This document shows, in pieces, positions 42,274 to 50,209 of a DNA stretch of 64,000 nt. The notes beneath the pieces were generated by a model that was not told the origin of the DNA, did no database searches, and was given only the letters and a program-made list of their open reading frames with translations. The stretch is taken from positions 2,929,683 through 2,993,682 of the forward strand of contig NZ_LT629945.1 in assembly GCF_900104675.1 (NCBI RefSeq), given 5' to 3'. Within the stretch, counting starts at the first letter, position 1, and the number at the start of each line of letters is the position of its first letter. Origin of the DNA: Angelakisella massiliensis. Lineage in GTDB: Bacteria; Bacillota; Clostridia; Oscillospirales; Ruminococcaceae. The position numbers and the translations under genes were made by a program.

Positions 42274-43323
42274 TCATAATTCCATATCATCTTCAACGGC
42301 GAAATCATCCAGAAACGCTTCGTTATCCTGATCCTCGGTCAGCTTGATTTCCTGCGGCTCCGTTTTGCCCATCTGCATGGGAATCAGAACCGGCAGCAGA
42401 TGATCTTGTAAAAAATCAAAATCTACGCATTGGTCAGTGAACATACCAACGGTATTCAGAAACGGGGTATCCAGCGGGGTACAGATCATCAGGTCGCCGC
42501 GCTCTTTCCCCATCTTCACAATAAAAGAGGCAAGATTGACCGGATCGGGGTCCAGGCAGAACGCTTCATGCAGGCCGCCCTCCGCAGGGGCATACCCGAT
42601 TAAAAAAGGATAGCCGCAAGCAGTATGGTTCTGTTTGGCTGCGCTGATAAGTTCAGGGGTGACAAACTTGGTGAGTTCTTCGGCAGCCTCATTTCTGACT
42701 GGCTTATCCAGAAGCCAGTCTTTCAAACTTTCCGGCTTGACGATGCCACAGAAGTCATGTCGTTCCCAATGAATGTATTTGCCGGTCAACAGGCTTTCTG
42801 CATACACGGCCTGACCTCTGGCTCCATAAATACATCCAAAACCGTTACGGGCATACCAGATGGAGTCATCGGCAGTCATGTCCTTGCCCTTGCTGCTCAC
42901 CCCGGGCTTGAGAACCAGAAATTGATTTTCGTAGTTGTACTGGCTACTGTCGGGGATGCAGTCATTTATGTCCAGAGGGCGATCCGACTGGCGGATCATT
43001 TTCTGATTCTTCACCATATCATCGGATACATAGAGAATCGGGAGTTGCAGAAAAGTAGCCAGGCCAATTTCGTCCTTCATTCCCTGAGAGATGGTGTCGC
43101 CCATTACCCAGAGTTCATCGCAGCGCTCCAGCAGTTCGTGACCCATTCGTAAGCCCTGTTCCCGCTGCTCCGGCACTGCGTCATTCAGATATTGCGTGAA
43201 AATCGTGTGCGGCGCCAAGGGAATCACGCCGCAGGATGCTGCATAAGCACAGTAGTCCTTTGCCTTTTCCATGTTTTTTTCCATATCTCCCCGCAAGGGG
43301 GAAGAAATATAGACCAGCCTCAA
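42274..43323 (-). CDS. DUF4406-like (nucleoside 2-deoxyribosyltransferase fold) protein
   Basis: 349 residues from a TTG with AGGTAGGTG upstream. The N-terminal ~115 residues match the deoxyribosyltransferase-like fold: VYISSPLRGDMEKNMEKAKD, GVIPLAPHTIFTQYL, RCDELWVMGDTISQGMKDEI. The C-terminal ~230 residues have no recognised domain and end in an acidic tail like its neighbours. In phage and mobile elements this fold is suspected to act on nucleotides; the activity here is unproven. Confidence 0.78.
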   Translation of the reverse strand: MRLVYISSPLRGDMEKNMEKAKDYCAYAASCGVIPLAPHTIFTQYLNDAVPEQREQGLRMGHELLERCDELWVMGDTISQGMKDEIGLATFLQLPILYVSDDMVKNQKMIRQSDRPLDINDCIPDSSQYNYENQFLVLKPGVSSKGKDMTADDSIWYARNGFGCIYGARGQAVYAESLLTGKYIHWERHDFCGIVKPESLKDWLLDKPVRNEAAEELTKFVTPELISAAKQNHTACGYPFLIGYAPAEGGLHEAFCLDPDPVNLASFIVKMGKERGDLMICTPLDTPFLNTVGMFTDQCVDFDFLQDHLLPVLIPMQMGKTEPQEIKLTEDQDNEAFLDDFAVEDDMEL

Positions 43324-43433
43324 AGTAACACCTACCTTTCCAAATTAAGCCCATCCACCCAACAGATGGACGGTGCAAAAGTCGATGAAAACTGCCCACC
43401 GGCCACGGAACATAGCCCGCAAACCTCTGAGTT

Positions 43434-44048
43434 TCAAATTTCCAGATCTTCCTCGTCCTCTAAATCACAGGCGCTTTCCACATCGGAACCGTAATCTGTG
43501 AACGGCAAAATGTGTTCTGTGCCGTTCTCGACATTTTCCTCGGATTCATACAGCCCCATATCGGCAAATTCATTGTCGGAAACAAGAGTTCCGTCAACGG
43601 TACGGAACATCAGCGGCATATAGTTACTGTCCTCGTAATACAGAAACTCATTGGTCGCATACGCCAGTTTTGCAATATCGCCGCCGTGAAAAATGAAGTA
43701 CGGAATCGTTCGTTCCCCGCTGATAGCCGGATATTTTTTGAGTTCATCAAAAAACTCTTGAAGCTCTGGACAGACATAATGAACGGTCAGCTTGCCGATT
43801 TCATTGCGGGAAATGCGTCCGATCACATCTTTCAACGCATGATCGGCAGTCAGTTGATAGCCAGCCCAGGCAACGGCTGTAATTTGGAACGGCGAAACAG
43901 CGCCGTCCGTTTCTTTATAAACTTGCGTGTTATCAAAGTCGTACCGAAGCCATTGACACTCCATATCATCATCCGCCTCTTGGCGCGGCGAAATGTCTGC
44001 TTCGATGATGAAGTGACTTCCTTCCAGGTCGAAATCCAGGATTTTCAT
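43434..44048 (-). CDS. Hypothetical element protein, paralogue of 41579-42244
   Basis: 204 residues, ATG preceded by TAGGAGT. The sequence starts MKILDFDLEGSHFIIEADIS, nearly the same as its paralogue, and ends DLEDEEDLEI. No domain known. The duplicated pair probably arose by tandem duplication around the gene at 42274-43323. Confidence 0.75.
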   Translation of the reverse strand: MKILDFDLEGSHFIIEADISPRQEADDDMECQWLRYDFDNTQVYKETDGAVSPFQITAVAWAGYQLTADHALKDVIGRISRNEIGKLTVHYVCPELQEFFDELKKYPAISGERTIPYFIFHGGDIAKLAYATNEFLYYEDSNYMPLMFRTVDGTLVSDNEFADMGLYESEENVENGTEHILPFTDYGSDVESACDLEDEEDLEI

Positions 44049-44057
44049 TGTAAACTC

Positions 44058-44426
44058 CTATCTTTCCAAGTCCAGCCCGTCCAGCTCATAGTCTGAAACA
44101 GGCGGTTCAAAGGCCGTATCATAGGTCACATCATCAAGCTGCCGGATTGCGTCCAGACGGGCCGCTGCCTGCGGATCAGTAACAAGTTCCTGTTCCAGCA
44201 GGGCGTCCGCAACGATGGCGTTGGAAACCGGATCTGTAAAACAAAGGTTCTCACCGTCCTGTGCGGCTTGTTCCATCACAGATTCCGGCAGGATTTCTTC
44301 GGCAAGGGCCTTCGGCACTTCCAGCCCACGTTTCTTTGTGCCGACGATCTCATAAATGCCCACGGCGATCTCCCCGCAGGTGATGATGTTTCCCCAAATA
44401 TCAGGATTCGGGCGTCCATCACGCAT
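44058..44426 (-). CDS. Hypothetical element protein
   Basis: 122 residues from the ATG at 44426 (GGAGGG 8 bases upstream); a start at 44450 is less supported. It begins MRDGRPNPDIWGNIITCGEI and ends in the acidic YELDGLDLER. No recognisable domain. The start overlaps the stop of the preceding gene by 8 bases, so it is translated as part of the operon. Confidence 0.72.
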   Translation of the reverse strand: MRDGRPNPDIWGNIITCGEIAVGIYEIVGTKKRGLEVPKALAEEILPESVMEQAAQDGENLCFTDPVSNAIVADALLEQELVTDPQAAARLDAIRQLDDVTYDTAFEPPVSDYELDGLDLER

Positions 44427-44703
44427 ACTTTGTCCCTCCATCTTCCTCATAAGGCATATAGGCTATGACGGTGAGGTAATCCGTACCCAGGCGCCGCAAA
44501 AGAGCATCCTGATGTTCCATGACCTGATCGACGATATGCTCCGGGCAGTATTTCATCAGGTCAGCTACATATTGCCCCACATCCAAGCCAATGGGATGCG
44601 CCAGGTATTCTTCATCCGTCATGCCCTCAAGCTGCTGGTTCAGCCCGTGTTTATACATCAGGAAACGGGCGATAGCGATGGTCTGATTTCTCTTGCTGCT
44701 CAT
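44419..44703 (-). CDS. Hypothetical element protein
   Basis: 94 residues; GGAGG 9 bases before the ATG. All-alpha character (NQTIAIARFLMYKHGLNQQL, YVADLMKYCPEHIVDQVMEH). No family recognised. Overlaps the next gene. Confidence 0.72.
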   Translation of the reverse strand: MSSKRNQTIAIARFLMYKHGLNQQLEGMTDEEYLAHPIGLDVGQYVADLMKYCPEHIVDQVMEHQDALLRRLGTDYLTVIAYMPYEEDGGTKYA

Positions 44704-44708
44704 TCTTG

Positions 44709-45392
44709 CTATCCTCCAATCTCCATTTCTTCCTGCTGGCCGAACTCCATATCAAAGTCAAACTCCATTTCCTGCTCCCGCAGCTCCGGGATAATGTCCT
44801 CGATTTTGTCAAGAATCCGTTCCACAGATTCACGGGCCTCGTTGGAAACATCCTGATCGAGTATGCTCATCTTAACCAAACCCGCATGAAGGACCCGGAG
44901 TTCTTCTTCGGTGAACAGCGCACGTTCATCCACCAAACCGCTCCGTTTGGCGAAATCCTGCCCTGCAAATTCCTTGTTGTAAAAAATCTGGCGGGCCATC
45001 ATTTCGCCGGAATCCGGGGCGGTGCGGTAGGTGGAGAACACATAGCCAAACAGATGATGCTCCTTGCAGGCGAGAGTCACGCCATTGTATTCTGCCAGCT
45101 TATAAGAGCCATTGGGAAGTTTCTCATTGGCGTCAGTATAAGGACAGTCGCGGCAGATACCCGCTTTGTTCGCCGTGTCCTGGGCCGTATCGTTGATAAG
45201 GCGAATGAGTTTGTCCTTGACTGTGACAAAGGGGTTCTGGATCACCGTATCGGCTTTGGAGAAATAGGCCACAAGCTGGTTCTTGAAATAAATATCAGCG
45301 ATGTAATCGGAAGATTGGGACCGCTTCACATCAAAGCCGCGCCGGGCAAGCTGTTCAAAGAACAGCCTGTAAAAATCGGTTTTATTTCGCAA
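44709..45392 (-). CDS. Hypothetical element protein with a Cys motif
   Basis: 227 residues from a TTG with AAAGGAGG upstream. Residues ~75-110 contain ICRDCPYTD and LACKEHH, a possible metal site. The tail is strongly acidic with alternating EFDFDMEF. No family recognised. It overlaps the preceding gene by 11 bases. Confidence 0.72.
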   Translation of the reverse strand: MRNKTDFYRLFFEQLARRGFDVKRSQSSDYIADIYFKNQLVAYFSKADTVIQNPFVTVKDKLIRLINDTAQDTANKAGICRDCPYTDANEKLPNGSYKLAEYNGVTLACKEHHLFGYVFSTYRTAPDSGEMMARQIFYNKEFAGQDFAKRSGLVDERALFTEEELRVLHAGLVKMSILDQDVSNEARESVERILDKIEDIIPELREQEMEFDFDMEFGQQEEMEIGG

Positions 45393-45732
45393 TCGGTTTC
45401 CTCCTTTCCTGATAACCTTTTCGCTTCATTACATCTTTGAGAACTTCAACGAAAGCAAAAATGCGCTCTGCCGCCGCCTGATTTTTGGGGTAAACCGCAG
45501 GCAGCGGAGGGCGCCGCTGTTTTTTCAGATCGTACCATAGACAGCCGCCGTCCCTTCGTTCAGGGAACATACAGGACGGGACAGAGGTGCGCAGGGTATA
45601 AGGGCAGTTATGGCAGGGGTGTCCTTTGGGGTATTCATATTGGTGAACCGTCAAAGGGGCAATGCCATACGAACCGCTCGGAATCGACACCGGCACACCA
45701 TTTTGCTTATAGGAAGTGTTCGCTTCTATCAT
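45382..45732 (-). CDS. Hypothetical Cys-rich element protein
   Basis: 116 residues; AAAGGAG 7 bases before the ATG. CHNCPYTLRTSVPSCMFPE with a later GGCLWYD suggests a four-cysteine metal site. The C-terminal half is basic. Function unknown. It starts the accessory operon 45732-38495; no promoter is obvious, and the 207 bases before it hold a terminator and direct repeats. Confidence 0.72.
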   Translation of the reverse strand: MIEANTSYKQNGVPVSIPSGSYGIAPLTVHQYEYPKGHPCHNCPYTLRTSVPSCMFPERRDGGCLWYDLKKQRRPPLPAVYPKNQAAAERIFAFVEVLKDVMKRKGYQERRKPIAK

Positions 45733-45796
45733 CCTTTCTCCTTTCTGGAACCGGGTGGCCGGTCACTTTTTTGCTTTTCAAAAAATCTTCTGAAAA

Positions 45797-45825
45797 TAGA
45801 AAAAGCAGCCCCGCAGGACTGCTTT
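45797..45825 (-). terminator. Terminator downstream of the AAA ATPase gene
   Basis: AAAGCAG (45802-45808) pairs with CTGCTTT (45819-45825), followed on the minus strand by TTCTATTTTC. It separates the ATPase from the accessory operon. Confidence 0.75.
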
Positions 45826-45843
45826 CTGTATGGCAATATCAAT

Positions 45844-45893
45844 TTTTTCAAGGGACTTTTCTTCCAAAGTCACAACTTTTTCAAGGGACTTTT
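45844..45893. repeat. Pair of 17-bp direct repeats
   Basis: TTTTTCAAGGGACTTTT occurs at 45844-45860 and again at 45877-45893, a period of 33 bases (three helical turns). It lies between the AAA ATPase stop and its terminator. Possible protein-binding site. Confidence 0.65.
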
Positions 45894-45939
45894 TCCGGCA
45901 GACAGTAGATTTTCATTGAGTTTCATCTGGTGTTCGATG

Positions 45940-47151
45940 TCAATACTCCGCACTGAGCAGGAAATCCGCTATGTGCATTGTCTTGATTCCCTCATAGTTC
46001 CCACCGGCAAATTCGTCTGTTGTGAGAACAAATTTGGGGTAATTATCCGGTATTTCAAGCAGGCGGCTATATTCTCTCTTTTCTGTCTTTTCCGAGTTGA
46101 TCTCCTGCGTCACCTGAACATAGATTTTTTCGTTTTGTCTGACTGCTACAAAATCAATCTCGCTATCTCCGGTTTTCCCCACATTGACAGTATATCCCCG
46201 TCGGCAGAGTTCCAAATATACGATATTTTCAAGGCTGGAAGCAACGCTGTCTGCGTTATAGCCGAGAACACTGTATCGCAAGGCAACATCGGCCAGATAG
46301 AATTTTTCCTGCGTTTTCAGGATTTCCTTCCCCTGCAAATCATATCTGGAACAGCGGTGAAGCAGATATGCCTTTTCCAGCTTTTCCAAATAGCTGTAAA
46401 CCGTTTCGTTGTCGAGGGATCGCCGTTCTGCTTTCAGGTAATCTGCAATGGACTTGGCGGAAAAGGTGTTGCCGACATTATTGAATGTGTATTTTACGAC
46501 ACGCTCCAACTGGTCGATCTTCCGAACCTGATTTCGCTTTACAATATCCGAGAAGATCGTGGAATTGTATATATCCCGGACAATCGTGTAGATTTCATCC
46601 TGAGAATACGCCTGCAAATGCGTTGCCGGAAATCCTCCCAGGCGAACATAATTGGCAAGTTCTGCTTTCGGCTCCCCAACATTGGCGAATTTGCTTTTGA
46701 ACATCAGATATTCGCCAAAAGACAGGGTAAAAATGCGGAAGGAAATGTATCGGCCAGTAAGATAGGTCGCTATTTCAGAGGACATCATTCTGGAGTTGGA
46801 GCCTGTAATATACAAGTCAACATCAAAATCGGATGCCAGCGAGTTTACGACCTTTTCCCAGCCTTTGATTTCCTGAACCTCGTCCAGAAACAGATAGGTC
46901 CTTCCTGTGGAGGAAAGCTGATCCTTCAATAGCGTGTAGATCTGCTTTGCCGTCATATCCTCATATTCCATAGAATCAAAACGACAGCTTATAATGCGAT
47001 CTTCCGGGATGTTTCGTTCCGTTTTCAGCCTTTCCATAATCATTTTCAGTATGGTAGATTTTCCGCAGCGGCGCACCCCTGTAAGGATTTTAACAAAAGG
47101 AGTATCTACATAGGCCATAATCTTATCCACATATAACGGTCTTTCAATCAT
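45940..47151 (-). CDS. AAA-family ATPase with DUF4143 domain
   Basis: 403 residues from the ATG at 47151 (GGAGGT 8 bases upstream). The AAA_14 module has ILTGVRRCGKSTIL (Walker A, ~23-33), TYLFLDEVQEIKGWEKVV (Walker B), YITGSNSRMMSSEIATYLTGR (sensor). The DUF4143 C-terminus includes ENIVYLELCRRGYTVNVGKTG then EIDFVAVR, a nuclease-like core. Widespread in gut bacteria, function unproven. It has its own promoter and terminator inside the element, so it looks like inserted cargo. Confidence 0.9.
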   Translation of the reverse strand: MIERPLYVDKIMAYVDTPFVKILTGVRRCGKSTILKMIMERLKTERNIPEDRIISCRFDSMEYEDMTAKQIYTLLKDQLSSTGRTYLFLDEVQEIKGWEKVVNSLASDFDVDLYITGSNSRMMSSEIATYLTGRYISFRIFTLSFGEYLMFKSKFANVGEPKAELANYVRLGGFPATHLQAYSQDEIYTIVRDIYNSTIFSDIVKRNQVRKIDQLERVVKYTFNNVGNTFSAKSIADYLKAERRSLDNETVYSYLEKLEKAYLLHRCSRYDLQGKEILKTQEKFYLADVALRYSVLGYNADSVASSLENIVYLELCRRGYTVNVGKTGDSEIDFVAVRQNEKIYVQVTQEINSEKTEKREYSRLLEIPDNYPKFVLTTDEFAGGNYEGIKTMHIADFLLSAEY

Positions 47152-47174
47152 CGTGACCACCTCCATTCGCTATT

Positions 47175-47231
47175 ATTATACCGCAAAACGCACAGGCGGT
47201 CAATCAGTTTTGCGGTTTATAATCGCAAAAC
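47175..47231 (-). promoter_or_regulatory. Promoter and repeated operator-like sites before the AAA ATPase
   Basis: TTGACC (47198-47203) and TATAAT (47175-47180) are 17 bases apart. The spacer includes CCGCAAAAC (47181-47189), which is inverted at 47207-47215 (GTTTTGCGG) and repeated as CGCAAAAC at 47224-47231. Three copies of one 9-base box around the promoter suggest autoregulation or repression by an unidentified protein. Confidence 0.72.
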
Positions 47232-47260
47232 TTTTCGATAATACATTTATTTGCGGATTG

Positions 47261-48496
47261 CTATGGTTCCACCCCCTTGTCCTTATGCCGCAGATACCAC
47301 TCTTTTCGGGCCGCCTTTGACAGTTCGGTACTCATGGCCTTTTGCCGGTCGTCGTATTCCATGTCAAAACTCATAGCAGCCTGCTCCAGCGCTATTAGAA
47401 TTTCGCAAATCATCTGTTCGGTGAAGTAGGCTTTCCGGGCCTCTGTATATTCAAAAGACTGGACCTCACGGTCTTTGCACAGCATGGTACGGATCACATC
47501 GAGAATTTTATTGGCGATCAGCTTATCGGCCTCTGCCACAGCCTTTTCCTGCTGTTCTTTGATGTGGGTCGGGTCGGTGTCATAGAGCATGGCAAGGCGG
47601 GTTTTGCTCTCCACATAGTCCTGAACCAGATTGTGGATGTACTCGTTGTTTTCTTTCAGGAAGGCAACAAAGGCATCCACTTCGACCTTCACATCCTCTG
47701 GCAGCAATTTGTAATACAGCCGTCCCTTTTTCGGCATTTTCTCCTTCAGCGCGAACAGGCGTGAGAGAAAGGGGGCAATCTTCATTGCACCAACAACGCT
47801 GTCCAAAGGGGAAGTCCCCAGTTCATCATCCGTGATTCGCCCAAACGCTTCACGCAGGCGGCGATATTCCTGCGGGTGAAGCTGTTCCATATACTTCTCA
47901 AACTCGTCGATCATTTCGTCTGTGATGGCCGACAGGTGTTCCTTGGCCTGCTGTTTGTCCTCGCAATATGCCTTGATGCGCTCGGCAAAGGTATCCCGAA
48001 TGAGCTGCTTACGGATTTTATCCGGGATGCTTGGATGGACAAAAGGGACCATTGTTCGCTGATGTTTATTCCAGAACACCACATGGATGTGAGGATGACC
48101 TTTTTCGTTATGGTGGGAGGCCACCCATTGCAAATCCTGCACCCTGATTCCATTGAACTTTGCAAGGGTCAAAATGTGGCGGTCAATATAGTCCTCCCAC
48201 GCTTTGTGATCGGACAGCCCCAATTCGGCAGCCGTTTCCGGCGAAAAGGAAATAATTCCCCGATACATATTGACACGGCGATAGGACAGCTCCCGAACCA
48301 GGCGGGCGGCTTCCTGCCAAGTGTCAAACTCTTTGACCGCCCCCAACTCCAGTTTGCCAAACAGCCCGTGGCGCATCCCCTCATTCTTCACGGCACCGGG
48401 ACGAGTTGCAATGTAACCAATATGTGCATAGTTGCCTTTTGGAGTTTTCTTATAATTGGGGTGCCGGTGGCGCTGCTTATAAATCAGAATCGACAC
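47261..48496 (-). CDS. MobP-type relaxase
   Basis: 411 residues from a GTG at 48496 with AAGGAGG 6 bases upstream; a longer frame exists but begins inside the partner gene. The catalytic three-His motif is HNEKGHPHIHVVFWN (~125). The segment MSILIYKQRHRHP and LGAVKEFDTWQEAARLVREL is typical of relaxases of Tn1549-like elements. It nicks oriT and carries the strand through the coupling protein. The C-terminal ~200 residues are helical. Overlaps the partner gene by 20 bases. Confidence 0.88.
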   Translation of the reverse strand: MSILIYKQRHRHPNYKKTPKGNYAHIGYIATRPGAVKNEGMRHGLFGKLELGAVKEFDTWQEAARLVRELSYRRVNMYRGIISFSPETAAELGLSDHKAWEDYIDRHILTLAKFNGIRVQDLQWVASHHNEKGHPHIHVVFWNKHQRTMVPFVHPSIPDKIRKQLIRDTFAERIKAYCEDKQQAKEHLSAITDEMIDEFEKYMEQLHPQEYRRLREAFGRITDDELGTSPLDSVVGAMKIAPFLSRLFALKEKMPKKGRLYYKLLPEDVKVEVDAFVAFLKENNEYIHNLVQDYVESKTRLAMLYDTDPTHIKEQQEKAVAEADKLIANKILDVIRTMLCKDREVQSFEYTEARKAYFTEQMICEILIALEQAAMSFDMEYDDRQKAMSTELSKAARKEWYLRHKDKGVEP

Positions 48497-48959
48497 GGGA
48501 CCCTCCTTGTACGGCATGGATGGCTTTCTGCATTTCCTCGTCATCCATGAAAGTACGCAACGCATCCGCGTTTTTCTGATTGGCAAATGCCAATGCCCGC
48601 TTTCGGGCCGCCGACTCAATTTTTTCAAAAGACGAATAGCGATCTTGGTCAATAAGGTCTGCGATAATGGCAATGTTGGCATAATAGCCCGCAGCCGATA
48701 TGATCGTCAGGCGGTTTATCAGTCCGGCCAACCGATTTCCCAGGGCTTTGAGCTGCCCGCTGAGTTCCTGCCGGATGACCCCGTTTATCATGTCAATATT
48801 TTCGGCGGTGGTTTCCAAATCCAGATATTCGTCAATCGCCCTGCGCACTTCTTTGGAAAAGTCCGTCCCGTTCCTGGCCGCCAGCTTATTGAGCGCCCGA
48901 ATGGTATCCTCCGGCAGATGGAGCGTCTTGCGCTCTGTTTTTATGGGCGATTCCTTCAA
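48477..48959 (-). CDS. Ribbon-helix-helix relaxosome accessory protein (MobC-like)
   Basis: 160 residues. N-terminal RHH fold: ERKTLHLPEDTIRALNKLAA then FSKEVRRAIDEYLDLE. The helical body has QELSGQLKALGNRLAGLINR LTI-type mobilisation helices. It most likely binds the repeats just upstream (49024-49069) and positions the relaxase. Confidence 0.82.
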   Translation of the reverse strand: MKESPIKTERKTLHLPEDTIRALNKLAARNGTDFSKEVRRAIDEYLDLETTAENIDMINGVIRQELSGQLKALGNRLAGLINRLTIISAAGYYANIAIIADLIDQDRYSSFEKIESAARKRALAFANQKNADALRTFMDDEEMQKAIHAVQGGSRVDSDL

Positions 48960-49023
48960 ATCAATCCTCCCTTCCAGCAGAAAAGGCGCCGGTTCATCCG
49001 GCGCTCTGACAAAATGCTTTTCA

Positions 49024-49203
49024 CATTCTAACCATTCTAACCATTCTAACGCAGAGGATGGTTAGAATCGGTGGGTAGAACGGATACAAAGTGCGGTATG
49101 ACAAAAATCACACCAGAATCAAAAAATCATACTCTTTGAAATCCTCAAAACCCCGTTGAAAGCACGGCTTTCAAGCTGTTAGCCCGCCGTCAGGTATGAC
49201 GGC
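49024..49203. other. Candidate origin of transfer (oriT)
   Basis: Three tandem copies of CATTCTAAC (49024-49050) are followed by the inverted GTTAGAAT (49061-49068), which can pair with ATTCTAAC across a 10-base loop. Further on are two perfect hairpins: TTGAAAGC-ACG-GCTTTCAA (49156-49174) and GCCGTCA-GGTA-TGACGGC (49186-49203). Tandem repeats plus hairpins next to a relaxosome operon are the usual make-up of oriT. The nick site was not assigned. 48960-49310 has no gene. Confidence 0.65.
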
Positions 49204-49310
49204 TATTCCTGCCTTAACCGAGAACCGCAGGGCGTGGCCTGCGGATTCCGGTTGCGGGGCGCCCCCGCAGGGGGGCGGGCAGGTACAGATGAAAAGAAAA
49301 GTGCGGGCTG

Positions 49311-50207
49311 TCACAGTTCAAAGTCATCTTCCAGATCTTCTTGGGCGGGCGCCCACTCGGTAAAAATCTCCGCCATGATTTCGTCCTTTGTTCCTCGGAC
49401 AGAGCAGCCCTCATTGGCGTAGTCCTCCAGATTGGAGAGCCGTTCAGGGATACGGTAGAACGCAAACTGCCGTCCCGGTGTCTGAATGAACAGCCGCATT
49501 TCATACCCGTCCTTCGGGTTCATTGCGTCCATCAGTTCATCCAGGGTTCCAACCCGTTCGCAGGCTTCGTGCAGGATGGAGTGCAGCATATCTTTGGGGA
49601 TCTCCGCAGACCAGAGAGAGTAATCGTCTTTCCCGTGACAGGTGATGGTCTGGACTTTTGCAAAGGCAATCCGGTCGATCTTCTCCAGCGCAGAGTTCAA
49701 AATTGCCTCGGCCTCCGGCGGATGGTGGCCGCAGAGTTCCATATCCACCACAGTCCCCACGGCTTCCGCCTCTTGTTCGGTCAGAACGATGTCCACTTTT
49801 TTCTGTTCATAGGTATTTCCACGGCCATTGAGCATCAGGGAACATTCGGCAGCAATGCGGAACATCCTGTAATAGTCGTCCGCAGTTTCTCCCAATGTCT
49901 TGCCGGTAGCAAAGTTTTGAAAATAGCGCTTGCCATCTTTGTCGCGGCAGGCCAGGGAAATGTCCAGATAGATACCTTCGCTGGCCCCAAAATTGGGAAT
50001 ACAGAGCGCCTGGTCAAATTCAGGTAGCTCGCCCGTCAGTTCATCGGAGAACAGGAAATACTCATCCGGGAGCAGACCTTTCAGTTCCAGGTGCGTTTGC
50101 AGTCTGTCAAAGGTTTCTTTTGCGTCGGCCATGCCGATGTGCCGGACACGCCGCTTTTCATCCGGCTCACTCCAGCGATCCAATTCAAAGGTTTTGATTT
50201 TTGCCAA
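49311..50207 (-). CDS. Hypothetical element protein
   Basis: 298 residues from a TTG with GGAGGTG 7 bases upstream. Middle and C-terminal parts (DIVLTEQEAEAVGTVVDMEL, MRLFIQTPGRQFAFYRIPER) have no named domain. Acidic tail EEDLEDDFEL is shared in style with several element proteins. Three bases separate it from the preceding Toprim gene. Confidence 0.72.
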   Translation of the reverse strand: MAKIKTFELDRWSEPDEKRRVRHIGMADAKETFDRLQTHLELKGLLPDEYFLFSDELTGELPEFDQALCIPNFGASEGIYLDISLACRDKDGKRYFQNFATGKTLGETADDYYRMFRIAAECSLMLNGRGNTYEQKKVDIVLTEQEAEAVGTVVDMELCGHHPPEAEAILNSALEKIDRIAFAKVQTITCHGKDDYSLWSAEIPKDMLHSILHEACERVGTLDELMDAMNPKDGYEMRLFIQTPGRQFAFYRIPERLSNLEDYANEGCSVRGTKDEIMAEIFTEWAPAQEDLEDDFEL

Positions 50208-50209
50208 TT

